In this document: piece after piece, positions 1 through 5,938 of the stretch
Position numbering within the stretch: position 1 is the first letter of the stretch
Layout of the letters: every line of letters starts with the position of its first letter
The notes under the pieces: model-generated
Databases searched by the model: none
What the model was told of the DNA's origin: nothing
Seen by the model: only the letters and a program-made list of their open reading frames with translations
Made by a program: the position numbers and the translations under genes
Source: Fidelibacterota bacterium
GTDB lineage: Bacteria > Fidelibacterota > UBA8477 > JABMPR01
Direction: 5' to 3'
Length of the DNA stretch: 5,938 nucleotides
NCBI GenBank assembly: GCA_030595455.1
Contig: JAUVDF010000072.1
Location: 1 to 5,938, forward strand

Positions 1-631
1 CAAAAGGAAGTCCCATGCCACCGTATATATGTGCTTTGCCAAGGATAAGCAGATCCAGATAGCGTACAAAGTTATCTTCCAGTCCAAAACTGCCAGCTCC
101 CCAGCCAGCAACCAAAGGCACGCGCATAAAGAATTCATAAATAAGGATAAGTGCACCTGCTGCCAAAATTCTGTCCCTGTTTTTAGGAAAGTAGAGGATG
201 ACAAGCCCACCAATTATGTAACTCAGTCCAATCCGTTGTAGCACCCCAACCAAACGGATAGTCTGAAAACGACGAAAGATATCTAAAAATTCAAAATCGG
301 CTGCCATCTGAGCATTAAGTGGGATATTAAAGGGGAATCCGCCGAGGAATAAACCGAAACCAATGATGATCGCTCCTCGACTCCACACTTTCTTCTTTAA
401 GGCGGAAATGTCCGCGCCAGCCTCTATGCGTTTACTGAAACTGAGCGCCATGGCAACACCTACAATGAAAAGGAAGAACGGGAAAACCAGATCAGTCGGT
501 GTCCAGCCATGCCACTTAGCATGACGCAGTGGTGCGTATATGTGTGACCAGCTACCGGGATTATTAACCAGGATCATTAATCCGACAGTCAATCCCCGGA
601 AAACGTCTAATGAAATCATACGCTCTTTCAT
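1..631 (-). CDS. HGSNAT/DUF5009 (NagX-like) membrane acyltransferase, N-terminal part
   Basis: This is the N-terminal 210 residues of a multi-pass inner-membrane protein; the reading frame stays open to the left edge, so the C-terminal part (the family is usually about 350-400 residues) is missing. The start begins MKERMISLDVFRGLTVG, a hallmark of the bacterial relatives of human heparan-alpha-glucosaminide N-acetyltransferase, followed by NNPGSW (residues 23-28) and the RHAKWHGWTPTDLVFP block (36-51). His37 sits where the human enzyme has the histidine proposed to carry the acetyl group. Further family signatures are VGVLQRIGLSY (128-138) and an AHIYGG motif near the break (200-205). Hydrophobic helices lie at about 8-22, 46-65, 86-101, 134-148 and 155-174. 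A strong AAGGAG (637-642) stands 5 bases before the ATG and fixes the start. Family members transfer acetyl groups to amino sugars or act in N-acetylglucosamine use (NagX); the substrate here is unknown. It diverges from the sdh operon, with no evident functional link. Confidence 0.85.
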   Translation of the reverse strand, partial: MKERMISLDVFRGLTVGLMILVNNPGSWSHIYAPLRHAKWHGWTPTDLVFPFFLFIVGVAMALSFSKRIEAGADISALKKKVWSRGAIIIGFGLFLGGFPFNIPLNAQMAADFEFLDIFRRFQTIRLVGVLQRIGLSYIIGGLVILYFPKNRDRILAAGALILIYEFFMRVPLVAGWGAGSFGLEDNFVRYLDLLILGKAHIYGGMGLPF

Positions 632-756
632 GCAGGCTCCTTTTCAATTTCTGTGTTACTGATGAGCACAAAATAGATTCAAAGTATTGATTATCCACTA
701 CGGAATTCAAAATATTTGGTGTCTGCCAATTCTTTATCAAAGAGGAATCCAGTTTT

Positions 757-790
757 CGTCACCCCGAGCGGAGAGGTTTACTTAGCAATC
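757..790. repeat. Possible decayed copy of a dispersed GAGCG-type intergenic repeat
   Basis: The stretch from CGTCACCCCGAGCGGAG through GGTTTACTTAGCAATC resembles the short imperfect palindromes of the form GTCAtcCtGAGCGaAGcGAaGGATCT that are scattered between genes in many bacterial genomes. ACCCC (761-765) and GAGGT (773-777) can pair imperfectly around the GAGCGGA core. It is locally more GC-rich than the flanking AT-rich DNA. The match is from memory of the motif family, and only one copy lies in the window, so repetition itself is not shown. Confidence 0.3.
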
Positions 791-862
791 ATCCTCGTTT
801 AAGTGCTAATGAATAATTTATTTGTATAAAGATCCTCAAAAAGAAGCACGCTGGTTTAGTCT

Positions 863-875
863 TTGCATCATGCAA
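863..875. promoter_or_regulatory. Perfect 6-1-6 palindrome, candidate operator
   Basis: TTGCAT and ATGCAA are exact inverted repeats around a single C. The site lies 158 bases upstream of the sdhC start and just before two TTGAC -35-like elements at 886 and 896, a position where a dimeric regulator could act on either divergent unit. A further GCATG/CATGC inverted repeat (919-933) and ATGCA at 947-951 repeat the same core nearby. The regulator is unknown, and a 13-base palindrome in AT-rich DNA can occur by chance. Confidence 0.3.
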
Positions 876-1033
876 TCATGACTATTTGACAGTAATTGAC
901 TTAAAAAAACAAGCGACTGCATGGAGTTCATGCTTGAAATATAAAGAATGCAGGTGTTAGTTATAACGTGGAAAAAACTATTGCGAAAAACGTAATTTTT
1001 CATCGCCTATAAACATAGATTGGAGCTAGTATC

Positions 1034-1822
1034 ATGACCGGAATTGATACTGAATTATACCCAAAAGCAGAAACGAGACACAGTCAAAAAAGTAGTGCTT
1101 TTAAAAATGCTAAGAAAGCCTTGCGTGATGAGCGCATCAGTGGTCTTACGGGTGCATTTTTAGCCTTTTTTATTCTGGGTCACCTCGTGCTGGAAAGCAG
1201 CATTTTAGTCAGTGCAAAATTATATGAAGATGTCGCTTACTTCATGGAACACACAGTTCCCATGGCACAGCCACTCATATTCATCGTAACGATCGTCTTC
1301 TTCATTCACTTCGTCTGGGCAGGTCGTAAGATTCCCGGCAAGTTACGCGAACGCAAAATGATGTTGGAACTGGGGAAGAAATTAAAAGCCTCCAAAAAAG
1401 GCTGGCAACAGGATCCAAAATCTGATATCAAATTAAGGAAACACTTTGAGACCTCCATGTGGATCACTCAAGTCAGAACGGGCATGATTGTTCTGGCAAC
1501 CGGTGCATTTCATCTCTTTCTCGTCATGTGGAATATCTTCACTGATATGGGCGTGGCCGGTCAAGTGGTTGGGCTAACTGAAGAGGTTGCAACTGCTCGT
1601 GTTGCGAGCGGTTTGTGGATACTCTATGGAGTCCTCATGCTCAATGTAGTAGCCCATATGGCTATCGGGGTTTACCGTCTAATCGTGAAGTGGTTTGCTG
1701 ATACCTGGTTTGTCAGGAACTACGCTAAGGCACTCTTCTATTTTCTATTCTGGTTTTATACAATTTTAGGAACAGCTACTGTAATCGCCATGGCCGGTCC
1801 TCTGGAAGGAATTCTCTCATGA
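1034..1822 (+). CDS. sdhC: Succinate dehydrogenase/fumarate reductase diheme cytochrome b subunit
   Basis: This is the membrane anchor of a type B succinate:quinone oxidoreductase: it carries two b haems and exchanges electrons with quinone in the inner membrane. The 262 residues begin with about 35 polar residues, then five hydrophobic helices at about 37-60, 77-97, 146-168, 193-217 and 231-255, as in Wolinella FrdC (about 256 residues). Candidate axial ligands are His50 (ILGH), His92 (FIHF), His160 (GAFH) and His208 (VAH), one in each of helices I, II, III and IV, matching Wolinella His44, 93, 143 and 182. Glu72 (FMEHTVP) aligns with the menaquinol-site Glu66. Val206 replaces the E-pathway Glu180. 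The basic loop between helices II and III (about 101-140) is some 18 residues longer than in Wolinella. TGGAG at 1021-1025, 8 bases before the ATG, supports the start. First gene of sdhCAB; its stop overlaps the sdhA start (ATGA). Could equally be named frdC. Confidence 0.93.
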   Translation: MTGIDTELYPKAETRHSQKSSAFKNAKKALRDERISGLTGAFLAFFILGHLVLESSILVSAKLYEDVAYFMEHTVPMAQPLIFIVTIVFFIHFVWAGRKIPGKLRERKMMLELGKKLKASKKGWQQDPKSDIKLRKHFETSMWITQVRTGMIVLATGAFHLFLVMWNIFTDMGVAGQVVGLTEEVATARVASGLWILYGVLMLNVVAHMAIGVYRLIVKWFADTWFVRNYAKALFYFLFWFYTILGTATVIAMAGPLEGILS

Positions 1823-3768
1823 AGGTCATAACCACAGACGTACTTGTCATTGGTGCCGGTTTGGCCGGTGAGCGTGCCGCTATCGCAAGCGCCCAGGCCG
1901 GGCATGATGTAACTATACTCTCTTTGGTTCCACCCAGGAGAAGTCACTCAGCAGCCGCTCAAGGCGGAATGCAAGCTTCATTGGGAAACGCTGTCAAAGG
2001 CAAGGGTGATAATCCTACAGTTCATTGGCTGGATACAGTAAAAGGCTCTGACTGGGGGGCTGATCAGGAAGTTGCACGCATCTTCGCTGACAACGCACCC
2101 ATTGCCATGCGTGAAATGGCTCATTTTGGAGTGCCTTGGAACCGAGTTGAGGGTGGTCCTCGCGAGGTCTATATCAAGGGTAAGAAAACCACAATTGTTG
2201 AAGATGATGAAAAAGAAGGTTTGATCACAGCTCGTGATTTTGGTGGAACTGCCAAATGGCGGACCTGCTATACCGCTGACGGGACCGGTCATACCGTTCT
2301 ATATGCTATGGATAATCTGGCTGTTCAGTTAGATATCACTATTCATGATCGCATGGAAGCCCTAAGCCTCATTCACGAAAATGGTGTCTGCCTGGGTGCT
2401 ATTGTTCGCTCACTCAGAGATGGTGAAATCATGGCCTATATGGCAAAAACGACGGTTATCGCCACCGGTGGTTATGGACGTTTGTATGGTGAATCTACCA
2501 ATGCCATTATTAACGAAGGAACTGGTTCCTGGCTGGCCCTTCAAACTGGTAAAGTACCTCTGGGTAATATGGAAGCGGTTCAGTTTCACCCCACTGGTAT
2601 TGTGCCCACTGATATTTTGGTAACTGAAGGTTGCCGTGGTGATGGTGGTTTACTGCTGGATGTGGATGAATATCGTTTTATGCCTGAATACGAGCCTGAA
2701 AAGCAGGAATTGGCTTCCCGTGATGTTGTCTCACGTCGTATGAAAGAGCACATTCTTAAAGGTAAGGGAGTTCAATCATCCTATGGTGAACACCTGTGGT
2801 TGGATCTCCGCCATCTAGGAGAAGAACACTTGACGACTAAACTCCGTGAAGTTTACGATATTTGTATGTACTTCATCGGTGTTAATCCAATTAAAGAACT
2901 AATTCCCGTACGACCCACTCAGCATTATTCCATGGGTGGTATTCGGGTGAATAAAGATGGTCAGGCCTACGGCATGAAGGGTCTCTTTGCCCTCGGTGAA
3001 GTAGCCTGTTGGGATATGCATGGTTTCAATCGCCTCGGCGGAAACTCGCTGGCTGAAACTGTGGTCGCCGGTATGGTTGTGGGTAATAAGATTGCTGAAT
3101 ATACTGAATCAGCTGAACTGATTGCCAATGTGACCCTGGCTGAGAAATTTGGCAAAGAACAAACAGACCTGATCGAGCATCTGCTAAACAATTCAGGGGA
3201 TGAAGATGTTTACGCCCTCCGGGATGATATTGCAGAGTTGTTAAAAGACCATGTCCATATCTTCAGGACTGGTGAAGGACTGGAAAAAGCCGTCACTGGG
3301 CTCAAAGCTATTTTGGGTCGAGTTAAGAATGTTAAAGTTAACGCCAATGCTCCTGGTATGAATCCAGAGTTATCACAAGCTCTACGTATTGAAGGTATGG
3401 CTAAACAAGCCTATATCATTGCCAAGGGAGCCCTCTTGAGAACAGAATCGAGGGGTGCCCATACGCGTGAAGATTACCCAGCTCGTGACGATAAAAACTG
3501 GTTGAATCGGACCCTTGCTTCATGGGAAGTAGGCGCTGATGAACCTAAGTTTAACTATGAACCAGTTGGACCTCTAGACTTGCCTCCTGGCGATCGTGGT
3601 TATGGTGGGGGACAGATGGTCGATATGGATCTAACTCTCGAAGAATACAATGCGAAGGTTGATGCTGAACAGACTGCTCTTGGAAAACAAGCAAGCTCTG
3701 AACCAATGGGAATCCGCCTCCCAAAAGAAGCCTGGCGTGAAGAATCACCCTATAAGGATGCGAAATAA
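1819..3768 (+). CDS. sdhA: Succinate dehydrogenase/fumarate reductase flavoprotein subunit
   Basis: This is the catalytic subunit (649 residues; Wolinella FrdA has about 656), interconverting succinate and fumarate at a covalently bound FAD on the cytoplasmic face. The N-terminal dinucleotide fold is GAGLAG (12-17), and RRSHSAAAQGG (40-50) contains His43, the FAD-linking histidine. Active-site residues, by close alignment with Wolinella FrdA, are Phe141, Gln255 and His257 (QFHPTG), Arg301 (SRDVVSRR, the proton-shuttle arginine), His369 (QHYSMGG), Glu394 and Arg405 (HGFNRLGG). TEGCRGDGG (269-277) and the C-terminal TESRGAHTREDYP region (543-554) are also intact, with no frameshift or lost catalytic residue. 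GGAAGGA at 1804-1810 lies 8 bases before the ATG, which overlaps the sdhC stop by 4 bases; the stop shares one base with the sdhB start, implying translational coupling. Direction (succinate oxidation or fumarate reduction) cannot be read from this subunit. Confidence 0.97.
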   Translation: MKVITTDVLVIGAGLAGERAAIASAQAGHDVTILSLVPPRRSHSAAAQGGMQASLGNAVKGKGDNPTVHWLDTVKGSDWGADQEVARIFADNAPIAMREMAHFGVPWNRVEGGPREVYIKGKKTTIVEDDEKEGLITARDFGGTAKWRTCYTADGTGHTVLYAMDNLAVQLDITIHDRMEALSLIHENGVCLGAIVRSLRDGEIMAYMAKTTVIATGGYGRLYGESTNAIINEGTGSWLALQTGKVPLGNMEAVQFHPTGIVPTDILVTEGCRGDGGLLLDVDEYRFMPEYEPEKQELASRDVVSRRMKEHILKGKGVQSSYGEHLWLDLRHLGEEHLTTKLREVYDICMYFIGVNPIKELIPVRPTQHYSMGGIRVNKDGQAYGMKGLFALGEVACWDMHGFNRLGGNSLAETVVAGMVVGNKIAEYTESAELIANVTLAEKFGKEQTDLIEHLLNNSGDEDVYALRDDIAELLKDHVHIFRTGEGLEKAVTGLKAILGRVKNVKVNANAPGMNPELSQALRIEGMAKQAYIIAKGALLRTESRGAHTREDYPARDDKNWLNRTLASWEVGADEPKFNYEPVGPLDLPPGDRGYGGGQMVDMDLTLEEYNAKVDAEQTALGKQASSEPMGIRLPKEAWREESPYKDAK

Positions 3769-4514
3769 TGGCACGTACACTGACATTTAAAATATTTAGA
3801 TATAATCCCACCAAGGATAACGATGAACCGCATATCGAGACCTATGAGCTGGAAGAAACGCCTCGCTTGAATATCTTTACAGCACTACACCGAATTCGGG
3901 AAAAACAAGCATCGGATCTGATGTATGACTTTGTCTGTAGAGCTGGTATTTGTGGTTCTTGTGCCATGATGATTAATGGCCGTCCTACTTTGGCTTGTCG
4001 GACACTTACGGCAGATCTCACAGACACCATTGAACTTTATCCGCTCCCATTCTTCAAATTGTTGGGTGATTTATCGGTGGATACGGGTGTCTGGTTCCAT
4101 GATATGGCTAAACGGGTGGAATCCTGGATTCATACGCAGAAAGAATTTGATCCCACGGCTGTAGAAGAGCGTATGGACAATGACACTGCGAATAAGATTT
4201 ACGAATCAGAGCGCTGTATTGAATGTGGTTGCTGTGTAGCTGCCTGTGCTACCGCTCAGGTTTATCCAGATTTTCTAGGGGCGGCCGGTCTGAATCGCAT
4301 TGGTCGCTTTATGTTTGATCCTCGTGATCAGCGTGGTGAACAGGAGTGGTTTGAATTAGTCTCCACCGATGTGGGTGTTTTTGGTTGTATTGGAATGATG
4401 GCCTGTGATGATGTTTGTCCGAAAGACTTGCCATTGCTGGAAGTCTTCTCATACATCCGCCGCAAAATGAATTCCGGAGTTCAGGTTGCTGTAAAAGATC
4501 TTGAACTTTCCTGA
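3768..4514 (+). CDS. sdhB: Succinate dehydrogenase/fumarate reductase iron-sulfur subunit
   Basis: This subunit carries electrons between the flavin and the haems through three clusters. The 248 residues show an N-terminal plant-type ferredoxin domain with [2Fe-2S] ligands Cys57, Cys62, Cys65 and Cys77 (CRAGICGSC, LACRT), and a C-terminal domain with CIECGCCVAAC (150-160). By homology with Wolinella FrdB, Cys150, 153, 156 and 217 bind the [4Fe-4S] cluster and Cys160, 207 and 213 the [3Fe-4S] cluster; all are present. The DLSVDTG and RVESWIH segments (101-107, 116-122) and GAAGLNR (171-177) are also typical of the Wolinella-like branch. The start shares its A with the last base of the sdhA stop (TAATG), and AAGGA at 3754-3758 lies 9 bases upstream. 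It is the last gene of the operon, followed by a strong terminator 25 bases after the stop. A frdB name would be equally valid. Confidence 0.97.
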   Translation: MARTLTFKIFRYNPTKDNDEPHIETYELEETPRLNIFTALHRIREKQASDLMYDFVCRAGICGSCAMMINGRPTLACRTLTADLTDTIELYPLPFFKLLGDLSVDTGVWFHDMAKRVESWIHTQKEFDPTAVEERMDNDTANKIYESERCIECGCCVAACATAQVYPDFLGAAGLNRIGRFMFDPRDQRGEQEWFELVSTDVGVFGCIGMMACDDVCPKDLPLLEVFSYIRRKMNSGVQVAVKDLELS

Positions 4515-4539
4515 TATTTTCGGAAATAGTGCATGAATC

Positions 4540-4571
4540 AAAAGGCGAGGATTTGAATCCTCGCCTTTTTT
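4540..4571. terminator. Rho-independent terminator between convergent sdhB and pabB
   Basis: AAAAGGCGAGGATT (4540-4553) and AATCCTCGCCTTTT (4556-4569) are perfect inverted repeats. The workable hairpin is a GC-rich stem GGCGAGGA/TCCTCGCC with a loop of about six bases, followed on the + strand by a T-run at 4566-4571. It lies 25 bases after the sdhB stop. On the - strand the same stem is followed by TTTTG, and it lies just downstream of the pabB stop, so it may serve both converging units, though the + direction has the better T-tract. Confidence 0.9.
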
Positions 4572-4580
4572 ATAATGTTT

Positions 4581-5846
4581 TTACTGAAACGTCGACGCCT
4601 TCACCAGCAACTCATCCCACTCATCCTCCCAGTTGGAATCAATGGTGATCCCACCACCGGTCCCCAGACTGAGATTCTGTCCCTGTTGAACCAGTGTGCG
4701 AATGGCAATATTGAAGCTGAAATCACCATTAGGGTGAAAATAGCCAATACTCCCCGTATAGATTCCTCGAGCTGAGCCTTCCAGCTCTTCAATCACTTCC
4801 AGCGCCCGCTTTTTGGGACAGCCAGAAATTGATCCACCAGGAAGCATGGACAGCAGCGCATCAATGGGCTTAAGGTCTGCAAGTAACTTCCCAGATATGC
4901 GGGAAGAGGTATGCCAGACTTTTGGTAGTTTGTGGAGTTGTTTTATTTCATTCAACTCGACACTGCCAATTTCACAGACTTTCCCTAGATCATTTCTTAA
5001 CAGATCGGTGATCATAAATAGCTCAGCCTGTTCTTTTTCGCTGCTTAAAAGTTGTTGCTTGAGCAGTTCATCCTCCTGCTCCGTTTTTCCACGGGGACGG
5101 GTGCCTTTGATGGGCTCAGTGGTGAGGATGCCATCAGCATAATGGAGAAATAATTCGGGGGAGAGTGAGTGGAGGGCCATATCTTCACTTTCAAAATAAC
5201 AGCCATAAGCGGCGGGGTGCTTTTGAATAAGATCAGCGAACAGATCTCGGGATTTTACATCAGTTTTAGCCGTTAGTGCTTGGGTGTAGTTGATCTGATA
5301 AATATCCCCGGCTCTGATATACTCATGAATGCGGTGTATGCTGTCTGAGTATTCATTCTGAGGAACCGTAGCTTCAAACTGTAAAATAGGCTTAGCTCTA
5401 TTATTGGAGCTAGGATCAGGAGATTGGGTATGAAAATGGTAGAACTCATTACCGGAACTCTTCACCTTTATAAACCCTCTGATACGCTCTATCCAAGCAT
5501 CATATGCATGGAATACGGCCAATGGTTGGTTTGTGGCATGTCTGGATGAAATGCCTTGAAGGATTAACCCAAGATCATATGAGATGAATCCAGCACAAAG
5601 ATCATCTTGATGATTATTAAGGAACTGCTTTAGCTCAGCTAGCTGGTTTGGGTTATCCAGGATAAATGAATCAACAGGATTATAGGCTTGTAGTGAGCGC
5701 CAGTTTTTGTTATCACCATCATCAGTCCGAAAAACAGCGGAGGAATCATCTGGGATCAAGGACCACCCATCAGCTAATCTCTCGTTCAAAGAACGATATG
5801 CTTTTGTAAGCATATTAGAGTCCCAAAAAGTATTTAAGGATTCCAT
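4581..5846 (-). CDS. pabB: Aminodeoxychorismate synthase component I
   Basis: This is a chorismate-binding enzyme that, with ammonia delivered by the PabA glutaminase, converts chorismate to 4-amino-4-deoxychorismate for p-aminobenzoate and folate synthesis in the cytoplasm. The 421 residues (E. coli PabB has about 453) contain AGDIYQINYTQ (179-189), PIKGTRPRG (245-253), DLLRNDLG (281-288), PGGSISGCPKKRA (336-348), YTGSIGY (363-369), FNIAIRT (378-384) and GGGITIDS near the end. Lys247 in PIKGT is the lysine that marks PabB; anthranilate synthase TrpE has PIAGT instead, so TrpE is unlikely. The chosen ATG at 5846 has AGGAC (5854-5858) 7 bases upstream and overlaps the end of pabA by 32 bases. 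An alternative ATG at 5813 (residue 12), one base after the pabA stop, has a weaker GGGA and cannot be excluded. No PabC lyase domain is fused at the C terminus. Confidence 0.93.
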   Translation of the reverse strand: MESLNTFWDSNMLTKAYRSLNERLADGWSLIPDDSSAVFRTDDGDNKNWRSLQAYNPVDSFILDNPNQLAELKQFLNNHQDDLCAGFISYDLGLILQGISSRHATNQPLAVFHAYDAWIERIRGFIKVKSSGNEFYHFHTQSPDPSSNNRAKPILQFEATVPQNEYSDSIHRIHEYIRAGDIYQINYTQALTAKTDVKSRDLFADLIQKHPAAYGCYFESEDMALHSLSPELFLHYADGILTTEPIKGTRPRGKTEQEDELLKQQLLSSEKEQAELFMITDLLRNDLGKVCEIGSVELNEIKQLHKLPKVWHTSSRISGKLLADLKPIDALLSMLPGGSISGCPKKRALEVIEELEGSARGIYTGSIGYFHPNGDFSFNIAIRTLVQQGQNLSLGTGGGITIDSNWEDEWDELLVKASTFQ

Positions 5847-5938
5847 CGCCCAAGTCCTGCATCAAAAACGATTCGGGGTGGAATTGGACACCAAACAGTG
5901 GCAGAGTTCGGTGCTCAATGGACATAATATCGCCCAAT
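5815..5938 (-). CDS. pabA: Glutamine amidotransferase PabA/TrpG, C-terminal fragment
   Basis: Only the last 40 codons are in the window; the rest lies beyond the right edge. The fragment reads through SIEHRTLPLFGVQFHPES, with the catalytic His and Glu of class I glutamine amidotransferases in QFHPES, and ends with a short tail GILKYFLGL before TAA (5815-5817). This is the family of PabA/TrpG, which hydrolyses glutamine and feeds ammonia to PabB or TrpE. Because it sits directly upstream of, and overlaps, a PIKGT-type pabB, it is best called the aminodeoxychorismate synthase component II; a shared amphibolic role with TrpE is possible. The nucleophilic cysteine and oxyanion region are outside the window. 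Confidence 0.85.
   Translation of the reverse strand, partial: LGDIMSIEHRTLPLFGVQFHPESFLMQDLGDGILKYFLGL

Larger units (their letters stand above)
632..1033. promoter_or_regulatory. Divergent intergenic region between the acyltransferase and the sdh operon
   Basis: About 400 bases without a credible gene on either strand; it must contain the start signals for both divergent units. It is AT-rich, especially at 800-1020. I see TTGACA at 886-891 and TTGACT at 896-901, but neither has a -10 box at 16-18 bases. TATAAA at 940-945 and TATAAC at 962-967 are possible -10 boxes without a good -35. Short inverted repeats occur at 782-809 (TTAGCA/TGCTAA), 863-875, 919-933 (GCATG/CATGC) and 985-1001 (GAAAAA/TTTTTC, in the probable sdh leader). 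The sdhC ribosome-binding site is TGGAG at 1021-1025. No specific promoter can be assigned by eye. Confidence 0.5.

Noticed and set aside
886..924. TTGACA and TTGACT as a sigma-70 promoter for sdhC
   Set aside because: At 16-18 bases downstream the sequence reads ACAAGC- or GCATGG-like, with no TATAAT resemblance; calling a promoter here would be guesswork.
1852..1869. GAGLAG instead of GGGLAG in the SdhA FAD fold
   Set aside because: It still satisfies the GxGxxG pattern; a common conservative change with no expected effect.
3551..3814. Open frame on the - strand opposite the sdhA/sdhB junction
   Set aside because: It lies entirely against conserved sdhA and sdhB coding sequence, has no recognisable domain and is explained as a shadow of those genes. 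The same applies to the other short frames inside sdhC, sdhA, sdhB, pabB and the acyltransferase.
4230..4235. Extra cysteine (Cys155) in the SdhB 4Fe-4S motif
   Set aside because: The CIECGCC arrangement is shared with Wolinella FrdB and is normal for this branch, so it is not a new cluster ligand.
1..4514. Functional coupling of the HGSNAT-like gene with the sdh operon
   Set aside because: The genes are divergent, about 400 bases apart, and there is no known biochemical link between amino-sugar acetylation and succinate oxidation; adjacency alone is not enough.
4581..5846. Anthranilate synthase component I (TrpE) as the identity of the - strand gene
   Set aside because: The diagnostic motif is PIKGT with lysine, as in PabB, and not PIAGT; no other trp genes are visible.

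Overview
The window is ordinary bacterial housekeeping sequence. It carries five protein genes in three transcription units, two of them cut by the window ends. At its centre is a complete three-gene operon (1034-4514, + strand) for a succinate:quinone oxidoreductase or fumarate reductase of the Wolinella type: a five-helix cytochrome b, the flavoprotein and the iron-sulfur protein. The genes are joined by a 4-base ATGA overlap and a 1-base TAATG overlap. The single membrane subunit holds four candidate haem-ligand histidines, and there is no sdhD, so the enzyme is a diheme (type B) complex that most likely works with menaquinone.

Left of the operon, on the - strand, lies the N-terminal 210 residues of a multi-pass membrane acyltransferase of the HGSNAT/DUF5009 (NagX-like) family, which runs off the left edge. 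The two units diverge from a gene-free stretch of about 400 bases (632-1033). That stretch holds a perfect short palindrome, an apparent decayed intergenic repeat and other small inverted repeats, but no convincing promoter.

Right of the operon, a strong hairpin with a T-run (4540-4571) separates it from a convergent folate unit on the - strand. That unit contains a complete pabB (aminodeoxychorismate synthase component I) and the last 40 codons of the glutamine amidotransferase partner pabA/trpG, whose end overlaps the pabB start by 32 bases. Together the two make 4-amino-4-deoxychorismate from chorismate and glutamine, the precursor of p-aminobenzoate and folate.

The organism is probably a menaquinone-using Gram-negative bacterium of moderate GC. 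The operon order C-A-B and the very close residue match to Wolinella FrdA/FrdB fit Campylobacterota, Bacteroidota and other FCB-group lineages. The long SdhC interhelical loop and the presence of an HGSNAT-family gene make an FCB-group lineage (for example Neomarinimicrobiota or Balneolota) my weak preference; this is inference and not demonstrated. I found no mobile element, CRISPR array, tRNA or rRNA, and no sign of an undescribed multi-gene system. The most informative detail is the loss, in SdhC, of the glutamate that forms the transmembrane E-pathway in Wolinella.
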